A DNA stretch of 64,000 nucleotides from Prevotella sp. (GCA_015060535.1 SUYH01000006.1:1-64000); one strand, 5' to 3'. Shown: positions 42,503 to 53,648, numbered from the stretch's first letter. Numbers and translations: made by a program. The notes: generated by a model from the letters alone, not told the origin.

Positions 42503-45475
42503 ATGAAGAAACAACTATCGATACTATTGACGCTACTGCTCTTACTGCCAGTCGGCCTGATAGCCCAGACGGTGACGATGGCAGGACGGATTACCGACGA
42601 GCAGAACGGAAAGCCCGTGGAGTTTGCCTCCATTCTGATGAAGGAGAACGGATTCTGGGCCATCACTGACGCCCAGGGTGCTTTCAGCATCAAGAACGTG
42701 CCTATGGGCAAGGCCACGCTGACCATCCAATGTCTGGGCTATGCTAAGCGCGACATCGTGCTGAACATTGTCAGGGACATGCCTCGACTGCGCTTCACCA
42801 TGAAGCAGGAGAGCCTGAAACTGGACGAGGTGACGGTGACGGCGAAGCGTAAGTCGGACGAGTCGACCACATCGTACACCATAGACCGCACGACGCTGGA
42901 CAACCAGCAACTACTCAATATTGGTGATATCACCACGCTGATGCCTGGTGGCAAGACCATCAACCCCACGCTGATGAACGACAACCGCATGGCGCTGCGC
43001 AGCGGCTCGTCGGAGAAAGGTAATGCCTCGTTTGGTACCGCCATCGAGGTGGACGGCATCCGGATGAACAACAATGGCGAGATGGGCGAGACCACGGGAG
43101 CCTCAACACGCACGCTCAGCACGTCGAACATCGAGTCGGTAGAGGTGGTGACGGGTATCCCATCGGTAGAATACGGCGACCTGTCGAATGGTGTCGTCAA
43201 GGTGAACACCCGCAAGGGTAAGTCGCCCTTCATCATTGAGGGCAAGATTAACCAGCACACCTATCAGATAGCCGTCAACAAAGGCTTCGACCTAGGTGGC
43301 AGGAATGGTGTGCTGAACGCTTCGTTCGAGCGTGCCCGTTCGAACAGCAACATCGCGTCGCCCTATACTGCCTATCAGCGTAACATCCTGTCGCTGAACT
43401 ACATGAACATCTTCATGCAGAACACGACACCCCTGACGCTGAATGTCGGAGTGACGGGCAACATCGGAGGATACAACGCAGAGGCCGACCCCGACAACGA
43501 GCTGGACGACTATACCAAGTCGCGCGACAATGCGCTGCGTGCGAACTTCGACCTGAACTGGCTGTTGAACAAGAGTTGGATTACCAACCTGTCGCTGCGT
43601 GGTTCGCTGTCGTATGCCGACAAGCGCTACCAGAGCTATGCTCACGCCAGCAGCGCCTCCACACAGCCCCTTATCCACACGCTGGAGGAAGGCTACTTCA
43701 TAGCCACACCATACGACCAGGATCCCAATGCGAACATCATTTTAGGACCTACGGGCTACTGGCACGTCATGCAATACCAGGACTCCAAGCCCCTGAGCTA
43801 TGCCGTGCGCCTGAAGGCCGACTGGACGCATCGCTTTGGCAAGGTCATGAGCCGACTGATGGCTGGTGCCGAGCTGACAGGCAGCAAGAACAACGGTCGA
43901 GGCACTTACTATGAGGATATGCGCTACGCCCCGACCTGGCGCGAATACCGCTACGACGCGCTGCCTGCGATGAATAATGTGGCGCTGTACGCTGAGGAGA
44001 AAGTGAGCATCCCCACCAGCAAGTTGTCGACGCTGGAACTGACTGCCGGACTGCGCAACGACATCACGATGATCAGTGGTTCCGACTATGGAACGGTGAG
44101 CAGCCTGTCGCCTCGTTTTAACGGACGCTACATCTTCTGGCAGAACCGCAAGAAGCAACTCGTCACCGACTTCATCGTCCATGCAGGATGGGGAAAGAGC
44201 GTCAAGCTGCCTTCATTCCAGGTGCTCTATCCGTCGCCTGCCTATAGCGACCTGTTGGCATTCAGCTCGCCCAGCACCAGCGACAACACCTCGCTCTATG
44301 CCTATCATACCTATCCGTCGAAGGCTGTCTATAACCCAGACCTGAAATGGCAGTCGACACACCAGACGGACATCGGTTTCGAGATGAACCTGAAAGGAAC
44401 GCGCATCTCCGTGTCAGCCTTCCACCATCGCACATACAACCCCTATATGGCTACCCATCTGTACACGCCGTTCAGCTATAAGTACACCCCACCCTCGTCG
44501 CTCGACGGAGTGAGCATCGACCTGGCCAACCGCACCTACAGCATCAACCAGCAGACGGGTGTCGTCACCGTGAGCGACGCCACTGGGGCCCAGCAGCCTA
44601 TAGATCTGGCCTACAACACGCGTAAGACCTACCTGACCAACGCCAAATATGTGAATGCCTCGCCTTTGGACCGCTACGGACTGGAATGGATAGTAGACTT
44701 CAAGCAAATCAAAGCCCTGCGCACCAGCATCCGTCTGGATGGTAACTACTACTATTACAAGGGCATCGACGATGTGCTGTTTGCTGACATGCCCACCTCG
44801 AACGCCACGATGTCGAATGGCGAGCTGTACCAATATGTGGGCTATTACCGAGGCAGCAATGTCACCTCGGCAGGCACTATAGCCAATGCATCCGTTTCCA
44901 ACGGTGCGCTGTCGAAGCAGCTGAATCTGAACGGCACCATCACCACACATATTCCCAAGTTACGACTCATCGTAGCATTGCGCATAGAATGCTCGCTCTA
45001 CAACTACCGCCGTTCACTGAGCGAGTTTGAGGATGGCTCTCGAGGCATCGTGCTGGCCGACAAGAACGACTATACCGGCAAGTCCTACGATGGAAGCAGC
45101 GAGAACCAGTATGTAGCCATCTATCCGGAATACTACTCCACATGGGACAATCCTGACGAACGCATCCCCTTTGCTGAGAAGTTCCTCTGGGCCAAGGAGA
45201 ACGACCCTACGCTGTATAACGACCTGACCAAACTGGTGGTGCGCACCAACTATCCCTACATGATGAATCCCAACCGCATCAGCAGCTACTATTCAGCTAA
45301 CTTGAGCATTACCAAGGAGATAGGCGACCACGTCAGTCTGTCGTTCTATGCCAACAACTTCCTCAACAACATGAAGACGGTACACTCGTCGCAGACTGAC
45401 CTGGAGACCTCGCTCTTCTCAAGCAGCTATATCCCCAGCTACTATTACGGACTCTCATTAAGACTGAAGTTATGA
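42503..45475 (+). CDS. TonB-dependent outer-membrane receptor (990 aa)
   Basis: Signal peptide ending near GLIAQ, then a carboxypeptidase-regulatory-like domain (about 22-110: VTMAGRITDEQNGKPVEFASI), a plug (MPGGKTINPTLM, NIESVEVVTGIPSVEYGDLSNGVVKV) and a 22-strand barrel ending YYYGLSLRLKL. There is no SusD gene; instead a DUF4876 lipoprotein overlaps by 4 bp and a DUF6850 barrel follows. Such systems import siderophores, cofactors or peptides rather than glycans, but the ligand is unknown. Two promoters and two dyads upstream suggest regulation. Confidence 0.88.
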   Translation: MKKQLSILLTLLLLLPVGLIAQTVTMAGRITDEQNGKPVEFASILMKENGFWAITDAQGAFSIKNVPMGKATLTIQCLGYAKRDIVLNIVRDMPRLRFTMKQESLKLDEVTVTAKRKSDESTTSYTIDRTTLDNQQLLNIGDITTLMPGGKTINPTLMNDNRMALRSGSSEKGNASFGTAIEVDGIRMNNNGEMGETTGASTRTLSTSNIESVEVVTGIPSVEYGDLSNGVVKVNTRKGKSPFIIEGKINQHTYQIAVNKGFDLGGRNGVLNASFERARSNSNIASPYTAYQRNILSLNYMNIFMQNTTPLTLNVGVTGNIGGYNAEADPDNELDDYTKSRDNALRANFDLNWLLNKSWITNLSLRGSLSYADKRYQSYAHASSASTQPLIHTLEEGYFIATPYDQDPNANIILGPTGYWHVMQYQDSKPLSYAVRLKADWTHRFGKVMSRLMAGAELTGSKNNGRGTYYEDMRYAPTWREYRYDALPAMNNVALYAEEKVSIPTSKLSTLELTAGLRNDITMISGSDYGTVSSLSPRFNGRYIFWQNRKKQLVTDFIVHAGWGKSVKLPSFQVLYPSPAYSDLLAFSSPSTSDNTSLYAYHTYPSKAVYNPDLKWQSTHQTDIGFEMNLKGTRISVSAFHHRTYNPYMATHLYTPFSYKYTPPSSLDGVSIDLANRTYSINQQTGVVTVSDATGAQQPIDLAYNTRKTYLTNAKYVNASPLDRYGLEWIVDFKQIKALRTSIRLDGNYYYYKGIDDVLFADMPTSNATMSNGELYQYVGYYRGSNVTSAGTIANASVSNGALSKQLNLNGTITTHIPKLRLIVALRIECSLYNYRRSLSEFEDGSRGIVLADKNDYTGKSYDGSSENQYVAIYPEYYSTWDNPDERIPFAEKFLWAKENDPTLYNDLTKLVVRTNYPYMMNPNRISSYYSANLSITKEIGDHVSLSFYANNFLNNMKTVHSSQTDLETSLFSSSYIPSYYYGLSLRLKL

Positions 45476-46800
45476 AAAAGATATTATCACTCCTATGCAC
45501 CATCTGCCTGCTCATGGCCTGTAGCGACAAGGTAGAGACCACATCAGCCGACATCGCACTGGGCAAAGTGGTCATCAGCCTGTCAGGCATATCCGACAGC
45601 AAGGCAGGCTTTGAGGTGCAGCTGCGCAACACCCAGACCAACAGCATCTTTATCGAGAAAACGAACGCAGAGGGTACGGCAACTTTCAGCGTCACCCCCG
45701 GCATCTATGAAGCCACCGCCACGAAGAAAGAACTGACGGGGCATAACGTCTATTACATCTACAACGGCACATCGGGCCAGATTGCCGTTCGCAAGGACGT
45801 GTCGACCCCTGTCAGCATGGAGATGAGAAAGGCCAGAACCAGCCAAGTGGTCATCAAAGAGCTCTACAATGGCGGATGCATGAAGGACGATGGCGTCACC
45901 TTCTTCCAATACGACAAGAGTTTTATTCTCTATAACAATGGCGATCAGGCTGTGTCGCTGAGCAATCTGTGCATGGGTTTCTGTGCGCCAGCCAACGCCC
46001 ATGCCAACAACAGGAACTACACTGACGACGGAAAGCTGACCTACGAGGCTGAGGGGTTCATTCCCTGTTGGAATGGTGTGTGGTACTTCCCCAACACGCT
46101 GACCATCGAGCCTTACTCGCAGGTGGTGGTCAACATCTGTGGTGCCATTGACAATACGCAGACTGTCAGCGCATCCGTTAACTATGCCAATGCCGACTAC
46201 TACTGTATGTACGACCCCGAGAGCGGCTATTACAATACGAACTACTATCCCACCCCGTCGGCACTCATCCCCAGCAGCCATTACCTGAAGGCAGTCATCA
46301 TGGGACTAGGCAACGGATGGCCTTTCAGCATGTCGTCGCCTGCCTTCGTGGTGTTCCAGATTCCTGAGGGTACAAACCCTCGCGAATACTGCACCAACTC
46401 GGAAAACCTTTGGTATAGCGGTGGCGATGTCAAACAGACCAACGCCTGTGCCAAGGTACCCAACGACTGGATAGTCGATGCCATAGAGGTATTCTCTTCT
46501 GACTATAAGGAGGGTAGCCTGAAGCGACTGACTGCCGACATCGATGCAGGCTATGTGTGGCTGACCAACAGACATGGACATACGCTCTATCGCAACGTAG
46601 ACCAGCAGGCCACAGAGGCACTGGAGGAGAATGCGGGGAAACTGGTCTACAACTATCAGTTAGGTGTAGACGGCAGCACAGACCCCAGCAGCATTGATGC
46701 TGAAGCTTCGCTCAAGAACGGAGCCCACATCATCTATCAGGACACGAACAATTCAACCAACGATTTTCACGAAAGACAAAGATGCTCACTCAAAGAATAA
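45472..46800 (+). CDS. DUF4876 lipoprotein, long form (442 aa)
   Basis: Lipobox LMAC (Cys17). An N-terminal Ig-like domain (about 25-120: VISLSGISDSKAGFEVQL and on) precedes the DUF4876 core (VVIKELYNGG, FILYNNGDQAV, NAHANNRNY) and the end IDAEASLKNGAHIIYQ. It overlaps the receptor gene by 4 bp and the DUF6850 gene by 19 bp, so it very likely acts with the receptor at the cell surface. Paralogue of the product of the gene at 37720. Confidence 0.8.
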   Translation: MKKILSLLCTICLLMACSDKVETTSADIALGKVVISLSGISDSKAGFEVQLRNTQTNSIFIEKTNAEGTATFSVTPGIYEATATKKELTGHNVYYIYNGTSGQIAVRKDVSTPVSMEMRKARTSQVVIKELYNGGCMKDDGVTFFQYDKSFILYNNGDQAVSLSNLCMGFCAPANAHANNRNYTDDGKLTYEAEGFIPCWNGVWYFPNTLTIEPYSQVVVNICGAIDNTQTVSASVNYANADYYCMYDPESGYYNTNYYPTPSALIPSSHYLKAVIMGLGNGWPFSMSSPAFVVFQIPEGTNPREYCTNSENLWYSGGDVKQTNACAKVPNDWIVDAIEVFSSDYKEGSLKRLTADIDAGYVWLTNRHGHTLYRNVDQQATEALEENAGKLVYNYQLGVDGSTDPSSIDAEASLKNGAHIIYQDTNNSTNDFHERQRCSLKE

Positions 46801-48401
46801 CACCCATCCTCTTCACTGGTATGCTGGCATTCCATGTCAGCCCAACCCCCGCACAGGACTCCCTGCTACTGCGCGACTACCAGTTTGTGAAGCAACAGGA
46901 CGCATGGCTGACGGGGCGTAACAATGCAGCCCTGACGCGCTTTGCCTCGCAGAACATTGTAGAGGCAGAAGCATCGCTGACAAAAGGCAATGGCAGCTTT
47001 GTCGACTACTACCAGTCGTCGAACACGCTGGAGGCTGATGTCCATATCGAATCCATCTACCGTCTGAATGCGCGTACCGTATTCTTCGGCGCTATCCGCT
47101 ACAACAACTGGAGCGGCAAGAACATGACGGGCTCGGCCTTCATCGACCCCACACGCAAGCCCTTCAATCTGACAGAAGACTCGCTGACCAATGCAGGCAA
47201 GAAGCATCGCGACACCTATAAGCTGACGGGTGGCTTTGGCGTTGACGTCTATCAGGGCATCTCATTGGGAGCCCGCATCGACTACACTTCTGCCAACTAC
47301 GCGAAGTATAAGGACTTGCGCCATAAGAACAAGCTGATGGACCTGAGCGTGACGGCAGGCGTCTATGCTCCCATCACCGCTTGGCTGAACGTGGGAGCCG
47401 ACTATAACTACCATCGCAACACGGAGAGCCTGGAATTTGCCACCTATGGAAAGAGCGAGAAGGTGTATAAGACGCTGATCGACTATGGCTCGTTCATGGG
47501 TGCCGTAGAACAGTTTGGTAACGAGGGATATACGGATAAAACGCGTGAGATGCCTCTGTTTGAGGATGCTCATGGCGGCTCCGCACAGATAGAGGTGCTG
47601 CCGATGTCAGGGCTTTCTGTCTTTGGTAGCATCACCTTCAGTCATGGTACGGGTTACTACGGACGAAAGTCGCCCTACACGATTACCTATACCAACCATA
47701 CACGCGACATCACCAAGGCCTCTCTCTCCCTCGCTCATCGTCTTTCTAGTACGTCGAGGCATCGCCTCGACTTCTCCTTCGCTCAGGAGAAGGTGAACAA
47801 CAAAGCAGAGACCTTCAGAGCGCTCACCAATCAGAACGGGGCCACCTATTTTGATTATTATGACCCTACAGAGACGGGCGACAAGCGATGGAGAGACCTC
47901 AACATAGGCTATACCTTGTATTGGGGCATCAATGGCGAGTTGCCCACATGGACTATTGCAGCCAATTACCACTGGATGCAACGCCAGCAACAGGCCTACC
48001 TCTTCCCCTACTACCGTCAGCAACAGCTAAGCTACAATGCGATGGAGCTCCGTTGCATGCGTAACTTCGTGTGTCAGAAAGGTGTTTGGACAGTTAGCGT
48101 GAATGGTGGTTTCCAGAAAGGCAGTGGTGAACCCTTCGAGGATGGCACTTTCGTTACCCCCAGCAGCAAACAGACTGCTCCTGCCACGATGAATGCCTTC
48201 CTCTGGCAGGAATACCAGTACCTGACTGCCGCCCAATATAACATCGGGTTGGGTGTCAAATATGCCTTTATCTTCCCTGGCACTCGTCTGAAGACTCACT
48301 GCAGTGCCTCTGTTGACCATCGCAAGGCCAACGAACTGTTCAGCGAATATGGAGGCAAGCGCCATACCACCTATGGTATAGCTATCGGATGTACATTCTA
48401 A
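46782..48401 (+). CDS. DUF6850-type outer-membrane beta-barrel protein (539 aa)
   Basis: Signal peptide with GMLAFHVSPTPAQ. The rest is amphipathic strands (GAIRYNNWSGKNMTGSAF, GVYAPITAWLNVGADYNYH and on) that end in GIAIGCTF, a barrel C-terminus with terminal Phe. I assign DUF6850 from the order receptor, DUF4876, barrel. Starts 19 bp before the DUF4876 stop. Possible accessory pore or assembly factor. Confidence 0.65.
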   Translation: MLTQRITPILFTGMLAFHVSPTPAQDSLLLRDYQFVKQQDAWLTGRNNAALTRFASQNIVEAEASLTKGNGSFVDYYQSSNTLEADVHIESIYRLNARTVFFGAIRYNNWSGKNMTGSAFIDPTRKPFNLTEDSLTNAGKKHRDTYKLTGGFGVDVYQGISLGARIDYTSANYAKYKDLRHKNKLMDLSVTAGVYAPITAWLNVGADYNYHRNTESLEFATYGKSEKVYKTLIDYGSFMGAVEQFGNEGYTDKTREMPLFEDAHGGSAQIEVLPMSGLSVFGSITFSHGTGYYGRKSPYTITYTNHTRDITKASLSLAHRLSSTSRHRLDFSFAQEKVNNKAETFRALTNQNGATYFDYYDPTETGDKRWRDLNIGYTLYWGINGELPTWTIAANYHWMQRQQQAYLFPYYRQQQLSYNAMELRCMRNFVCQKGVWTVSVNGGFQKGSGEPFEDGTFVTPSSKQTAPATMNAFLWQEYQYLTAAQYNIGLGVKYAFIFPGTRLKTHCSASVDHRKANELFSEYGGKRHTTYGIAIGCTF

Positions 48402-48418
48402 AAAACAAGATAACAACA

Positions 48419-49135
48419 ATGAAAAAAATAACAACACTCATCTTATTTTGCATGCTGACATTCCATGTCAGCCCTATCATCGCCCAAGAGCTCGCTGGTA
48501 ATTGGACCTTCAAAACAAGTCCCTTTGATGGCGGAGAGGAAAACATTCCCTTTGCTGCCACCCTTTCTACGGACAACAGCTATCTCACCTGTCACGCTGA
48601 TAATTTCTTTACCCGAGGTAGCAAGGCGTATCCTATGGATTGGAAGGTCGCTATAGAGCGAGATGGAGAGAAATTGCGCTTGGGATGGATATTGGATGCC
48701 ACAACTCCCGCTTCTTCTGAGGAATACCAAGAGGAGGCTTCAAAATATCTTCCCATCGGTGGTGGAGCAGGCATTGACGGCACTCATCGCTATATATACC
48801 TACTCTCTGAAAACATTGAAACAAGTCAGCTGGAGGGGATGACGCTATGGAGCGATTGGGAAGACGCCTCTGCCACGACCTTTACTTTACCAAAAACGCA
48901 ACAGATATATGGTGTTGTAAGTCGAAACATCCCATTTAACGGAACTGTTGGCTATTTCGAGATTTGGGCCAGTGGCAAACTAGTAAAAACAAATAGCGAC
49001 CCCGCTGGAATTCACGAAGTCGCTAGTGAAAAGATTTCCGATGATTCGTATTATGACCTGCAAGGACGTCGACTGAACGGGCAACCTGCGAAAGGTCTCT
49101 ATATACGAAATGGGAAGAAGTATTGCGTCAAATAA
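48419..49135 (+). CDS. secreted protein with Prevotella-type C-terminal tail (238 aa)
   Basis: Start at MKKITTLILF. The signal segment MLTFHVSPIIAQ is nearly the same as that of the preceding DUF6850 gene, at the DNA level too. The body (GNWTFKTSPFDGGEENIPFAATL) is beta-rich, like small lipocalin-type folds, but I cannot name a family. The tail YYDLQGRRLNGQPAKGLYI plus NGKKYCVK is shared with the genes at 40553 and 62436. Last of the receptor operon. Confidence 0.65.
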   Translation: MKKITTLILFCMLTFHVSPIIAQELAGNWTFKTSPFDGGEENIPFAATLSTDNSYLTCHADNFFTRGSKAYPMDWKVAIERDGEKLRLGWILDATTPASSEEYQEEASKYLPIGGGAGIDGTHRYIYLLSENIETSQLEGMTLWSDWEDASATTFTLPKTQQIYGVVSRNIPFNGTVGYFEIWASGKLVKTNSDPAGIHEVASEKISDDSYYDLQGRRLNGQPAKGLYIRNGKKYCVK

Positions 49136-49138
49136 CGT

Positions 49139-50152
49139 TTACTTTACATCTCCAACCTTAATCAGGTACTCGCCAATCTGAACAGCGTTCAGGGCAGCGC
49201 CCTTACGAATCTGGTCGCCAGAGAGCCAGAAGGTCAGACCATTCTCGTCAGAGAGATCCTTGCGAACACGACCTACAAAGACATCGTCCTTGCCAGCAGT
49301 ATCCAGAGGCATAGGATAAGTCAGCGTGCTGGGATCGTCGACCAGCGTACAGCCAGGAGCAGCAGCGATAGCCTTCTGAGCCTCTTCAACGCTGATGGGA
49401 CGCTCTGTCTCAATCCATACACTCTCTGAGTGAGAGCGCAACGAGCTGACACGTACACACATAGCCGAACACTTGGCATCGGTATGCATAATCTTCTGCG
49501 TCTCGTTGTACATCTTCATCTCCTCCTTCGTGTAGCCGTTGGGCTGGAAAACGTCAATCTGAGGAATGACATTATAAGCCAGCTGATGGGGGAACTTCTT
49601 GATGGTCTTTACCTCGCCGTCTTCTACCATCTCCTTATACTGCTGCTGAAGCTCAGCCATAGCGGCAGCACCTGCACCAGAAGCGCTCTGATAAGAAGAT
49701 ACGTGGATGCGCTTGATGTGCGAGAGATTCTCCAGAGGCTGGAGCACGACAACCATCATAATAGTAGTGCAGTTGGGATTGGCAATGATGCCACGAGGAC
49801 GCTTCAGCGCATCCTCAGCATTACACTCAGGAACCACCAAGGGCACATCGTCGTCCATGCGGAAAGCAGAACTGTTGTCAATCATCACGGCACCATACTT
49901 CGTAATGGTCTCAGCAAACTCCTTCGACGTACCAGCACCTGCTGAGGTGAAGGCGATGTCGACATCCTTGAAGTCATCGTTGTGCTGAAGCAGCTTGACG
50001 GTCAGTTCCTTGCCACGGAAAGTGTACTTGGTACCGGCAGAACGCTCTGAACCAAACAAAACCAACTCGTCCATAGGGAAATTTCTCTCGTCAAGAAGTC
50101 TCAGGAACTCCTGACCTACGGCACCTGAGGCGCCAACAATTGCAACTTTCAT
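49139..50152 (-). CDS. asd: aspartate-semialdehyde dehydrogenase
   Basis: Makes aspartate semialdehyde for Lys, Met, Thr and diaminopimelate. Has the NADP site [25 protein letters not shown] with the catalytic Cys, and the later His region. 337 aa from MKVAIVGA; the upstream Met at 50230 is rejected because the promoter TAATTTTG lies at 50188-50195. Convergent with the receptor operon. Confidence 0.96.
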   Translation of the reverse strand: MKVAIVGASGAVGQEFLRLLDERNFPMDELVLFGSERSAGTKYTFRGKELTVKLLQHNDDFKDVDIAFTSAGAGTSKEFAETITKYGAVMIDNSSAFRMDDDVPLVVPECNAEDALKRPRGIIANPNCTTIMMVVVLQPLENLSHIKRIHVSSYQSASGAGAAAMAELQQQYKEMVEDGEVKTIKKFPHQLAYNVIPQIDVFQPNGYTKEEMKMYNETQKIMHTDAKCSAMCVRVSSLRSHSESVWIETERPISVEEAQKAIAAAPGCTLVDDPSTLTYPMPLDTAGKDDVFVGRVRKDLSDENGLTFWLSGDQIRKGAALNAVQIGEYLIKVGDVK

Positions 50153-50187
50153 CTTACCTTTTTCTAATATAGTTCGAATTTTGGCTG

Positions 50188-50195
50188 CAAAATTA
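50188..50195 (-). promoter_or_regulatory. -7 box of asd
   Basis: TAATTTTG on the minus strand, 35 bp before the ATG. Confidence 0.6.
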
Positions 50196-50238
50196 CAAAA
50201 AATCCGCGTAATCCGTGTCATCCGTGCCAAAAAATTAG

Positions 50239-50246
50239 TACCTTTG
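50239..50246 (+). promoter_or_regulatory. -7 box of the antiporter operon
   Basis: TACCTTTG only 8 bp before the ATG at 50255, so the leader is near zero. Confidence 0.6.
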
Positions 50247-50254
50247 CAAACAAT

Positions 50255-52381
50255 ATGACGCTATTGACCGCTTATTTCCCTATACAAAGCCCGACGCTCA
50301 TCTTCTTTGTCGTGCTCTTGATCATCCTGTTTGCCCCTATCATCATGGGTAAACTGCGCATTCCGCATATCATCGGAATGGTGCTGGCTGGCGTGCTGAT
50401 AGGCGAACACGGACTAAACATCCTGAACCGCGACGATTCGTTCGAGCTTTTCGGAAAAGTGGGTCTTTTGTATATCATGTTCCTGGCAGGTCTGGAGATG
50501 GATTTGGAGAGCGTAAAGAAAAACTCGCACCGCTTCCTATTCTTTGGTCTGCTGACGTGCTTGATTCCCCTGCTGTTAACGTATATCATGGCGATGTGGC
50601 TGCTGGACTATTCGTCGACAGCATCATTCCTTCTGGGATGTATCATGGCGTCGAACACGCTGATAGCCTACCCCATCATCAGTCGTTACGGATTGCAGCG
50701 TAACTCCAGCGTGATGCTGAGCGTGGGATCGTCCATGCTGTCGCTGTTTATGGCACTGCTGATGCTGGCGGCATTAGCTGCTGCCTATGGCGAGGATGTG
50801 GGTTTTGGCTTCTGGATACTTTTCCTGCTGAAGTTCATTATCTTCTGTGCAGGCAGCATATGGCTGATACCTAAGATGACACGCTATTTCCTGCGTCGAT
50901 ATAGCGATGCTGTGATGCAGTTCATCTTTGTGCTCTCCGTGATGTTCCTGTCGGCAGCCTGTTCTGAAGCTGTTGGCGTAGAGGGCATTGTAGGTGCTTT
51001 CATCGCTGGTCTTATATTAAATAGGTATATCCCCCATGTCTCACCACTGATGAACCGTATCGAGTTCATAGGTAACGCGATATTCATCCCCTACTTCCTG
51101 ATTGGTGTGGGCATGCTCATCAACCTTGGCTCGCTGTTTGAAGGACCTCGCATGCTGGCTGTAGTGGCTCTGATAGCGTTCTTTGGCACCTTTGGAAAGG
51201 CTGTAGCTGCTTACCTGTCGAGCCTGCTGTTCCGTTTACCCAAATCAGCAGGTCACATGATGTTTGGTCTGACGTGTGCACATGCTGCTGGCGCCATTGC
51301 GATGGTGATGGTAGGTATGCGACTGGAGGTCAGCCCTGGTGTCTATCTGGTGAACAACGAGATGCTGAATGGTGTCGTCATCATGATACTCATCACGTGT
51401 ATCATCTCGACCCTGATGACAGAGAAGGCAGCCCAACAGATTATTCTTTCTAACAACGAGCAACTTACTGCCAACTCCCAGCAGGAAGACGACGAGAAAA
51501 TACTGCTCTGCGTCAAATATCCAGAGATAGCTCCCCAACTGCTGGAACTGGCCATCATGGTACGCAACCAGCAACTGAATCGAGGACTAGTGGCACTTAA
51601 CGTGGTGTACGATGACAATAATGCGGCTAAACATCGTGAACAGGGTCTGCAACTGCTGGAAACCCTGCAGCAACGCGCCAGCTCGGTAGAAGTCATGATG
51701 CAGACGCAGGTACGACTGGCCACGAATATTGCCAATGGCATCAAGCATGCGTTCCGTGAGTTTAGCGCATCAGAGATTATCATGGGAATGCACGTCCACA
51801 CGGAGATAAACCCTAAGTTCTGGGGCGACTTCATACAAAGTCTGTATAACGGATTGAACCGACAGATTGTGCTGACGCGCTTCGTACAGCCTCTGAACAC
51901 ACTGCGCAGAATACAGGTGGCTGTTCCGTCGAGGGCTGAATTCGAGCCTGGCTTCCACCGCTGGCTGGAACGGCTGGCACGCATGGCCAGCAATCTGGAC
52001 TGTCGCATCCAGTTTCATGGACGTGAGGAATCGCTACAGCTGATTCGTGAGTATATCAACAACCATCATTCCAGCGTCCGTGCTGAATACACCTATATGG
52101 CGCATTGGAACGAGCTACCCAGACTGGCGGAGCAGATCAGCGAAGACCATATGTTCGTCGTGATTACTGCCCGTAAAGGCACCATCTCATATAAGAACGC
52201 GCTGGACCGTCTGCCTAACGAGTTGCAAGAGCACTTTGCAGGCAAGAACCTCATGATTATCTTCCCCGACCAGTATGGCGTACAGAAGGAGGAGAGCATG
52301 ACATTCACAGCTGCCCAGCACCAGGAGGAGAGCAGTATCTACGATACCATTCTACAATGGATTAACAAGCATAAGAAATGA
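50255..52381 (+). CDS. CPA2-type cation:proton antiporter with C-terminal soluble domain
   Basis: About 12 transmembrane segments in residues 1-395 ([40 protein letters not shown]), the Na+/H+ antiporter fold. Residues about 415-700 are soluble and resemble the universal-stress-like C-terminal part of this group. A short linker [11 protein letters not shown] between the two may be repeat-derived. It overlaps the LolD-like gene by 4 bp. Ion specificity not decided. Confidence 0.88.
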   Translation: MTLLTAYFPIQSPTLIFFVVLLIILFAPIIMGKLRIPHIIGMVLAGVLIGEHGLNILNRDDSFELFGKVGLLYIMFLAGLEMDLESVKKNSHRFLFFGLLTCLIPLLLTYIMAMWLLDYSSTASFLLGCIMASNTLIAYPIISRYGLQRNSSVMLSVGSSMLSLFMALLMLAALAAAYGEDVGFGFWILFLLKFIIFCAGSIWLIPKMTRYFLRRYSDAVMQFIFVLSVMFLSAACSEAVGVEGIVGAFIAGLILNRYIPHVSPLMNRIEFIGNAIFIPYFLIGVGMLINLGSLFEGPRMLAVVALIAFFGTFGKAVAAYLSSLLFRLPKSAGHMMFGLTCAHAAGAIAMVMVGMRLEVSPGVYLVNNEMLNGVVIMILITCIISTLMTEKAAQQIILSNNEQLTANSQQEDDEKILLCVKYPEIAPQLLELAIMVRNQQLNRGLVALNVVYDDNNAAKHREQGLQLLETLQQRASSVEVMMQTQVRLATNIANGIKHAFREFSASEIIMGMHVHTEINPKFWGDFIQSLYNGLNRQIVLTRFVQPLNTLRRIQVAVPSRAEFEPGFHRWLERLARMASNLDCRIQFHGREESLQLIREYINNHHSSVRAEYTYMAHWNELPRLAEQISEDHMFVVITARKGTISYKNALDRLPNELQEHFAGKNLMIIFPDQYGVQKEESMTFTAAQHQEESSIYDTILQWINKHKK

Positions 52382-53028
52382 TAGAAATAAAAGGCATCAA
52401 AAAAAGTTTTGGCACATTGGAAGTGCTGAAAGGCATAGACCTTACCATCAATAAGGGCGAGATCGTCAGTATTGTGGGGCCCAGTGGTGCAGGTAAGACC
52501 ACCTTACTACAGATTATCGGTACCTTAGACCGTCCTGACGCAGGCACTGTATGTATCGACAGCATCGATACCACCCAACTCTCGCAGAAGAAGCTCTCCG
52601 ACTTTCGCAATCGCCATATCGGCTTCGTCTTCCAGTTCCACCAGCTATTGCCTGAGTTTACGGCATTGGAGAATGTGATGATACCTGCCTATATCGCAGG
52701 AACATCCACCAAGGAGGCTCGTCGCAGGGCAGAAGAACTGCTACAGTTTATGGGACTGAGCAATCGTGCCAGCCATAAGCCCAACGAACTGTCGGGGGGT
52801 GAGAAACAGCGCATTGCCGTAGCACGTGCCTTGATGAACAACCCTGCTGTCATTTTGGCAGATGAACCCAGTGGTTCGCTGGACTCCAAGAATAAAGAGG
52901 AGTTGCACCAACTGTTCTTTAACCTGCGCGACCAGTTCGGACAGACCTTCGTCATCGTAACTCACGATGAACAGCTGGCAGCGATTACTGACAGAACTAT
53001 TCACCTCAAAGACGGACTAATCGTATGA
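52378..53028 (+). CDS. LolD-like ABC transporter ATPase
   Basis: 216 aa. Walker [14 protein letters not shown]-loop [16 protein letters not shown], signature [15 protein letters not shown], Walker [13 protein letters not shown] and the switch His in VTHDE. It matches the MacB/LolD class that drives lipoprotein release or efflux. No permease gene is adjacent, so the partner lies elsewhere. Overlaps both neighbours by 4 bp. Confidence 0.88.
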   Translation: MIEIKGIKKSFGTLEVLKGIDLTINKGEIVSIVGPSGAGKTTLLQIIGTLDRPDAGTVCIDSIDTTQLSQKKLSDFRNRHIGFVFQFHQLLPEFTALENVMIPAYIAGTSTKEARRRAEELLQFMGLSNRASHKPNELSGGEKQRIAVARALMNNPAVILADEPSGSLDSKNKEELHQLFFNLRDQFGQTFVIVTHDEQLAAITDRTIHLKDGLIV

Positions 53029-53648
53029 TTAAACTGGGTGACTATAATACGCTGAAGGTCGTAAAACGCGTAGATTTCGGCCTTTACCTCGATGGTGGCG
53101 ACGATGGCGAGATTCTGCTTCCATCGCGTTACGTACCCGATGGCATTGCCATCGGCCAACAGTTAGAGGTGTTCATCTACTTAGACCAAGACGAGAAACT
53201 GGTCGCAACCACGCTACGTCCTATAGCCAAGGTGGGCGAATTTGCCTGGCTGGAGTGTGCCTGGACCAACGAATATGGTGCTTTCCTCAACTGGGGACTG
53301 ATGAAGGATTTGTTCTGTCCTTTCCGTGAACAGAAACAACGCATGGTGAAAGGACAGCGTTACTACGTCTATATCCTAGAGGACGAAAAGACACACCGAC
53401 TGATGGCAACGGCTAAGGTGGAACGTTATCAGAAGAAGAGCGGATATGAGCTAAGCCTCGATTTCGCTGATGAACTGTTGCACTACCTGCAAGAGCATGA
53501 CGGCTATTGCGAACTGGGTGACAAGAGTCCTGCAGAGGATATCGCTGCACGCTTTGGTGTATCGAAGAAGGTATATAAAAAAGCAATCGGCGACTTATAC
53601 CGTCGCCGACTGATTACTATTTCTGATCAAGGAATCAACCTCGTTTAG
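53025..53648 (+). CDS. CvfB-like RNA-binding protein lacking one S1 domain
   Basis: The N-terminal S1 repeats ([51 protein letters not shown]) and the C-terminal winged helix ([40 protein letters not shown]) match CvfB/YitL. It has 207 aa against about 280 for relatives. The expected third S1 segment between MATAKVERY and [10 protein letters not shown] is missing, an in-frame loss. Ends 4 bp inside the convergent asnS. Confidence 0.8.
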   Translation: MIKLGDYNTLKVVKRVDFGLYLDGGDDGEILLPSRYVPDGIAIGQQLEVFIYLDQDEKLVATTLRPIAKVGEFAWLECAWTNEYGAFLNWGLMKDLFCPFREQKQRMVKGQRYYVYILEDEKTHRLMATAKVERYQKKSGYELSLDFADELLHYLQEHDGYCELGDKSPAEDIAARFGVSKKVYKKAIGDLYRRRLITISDQGINLV

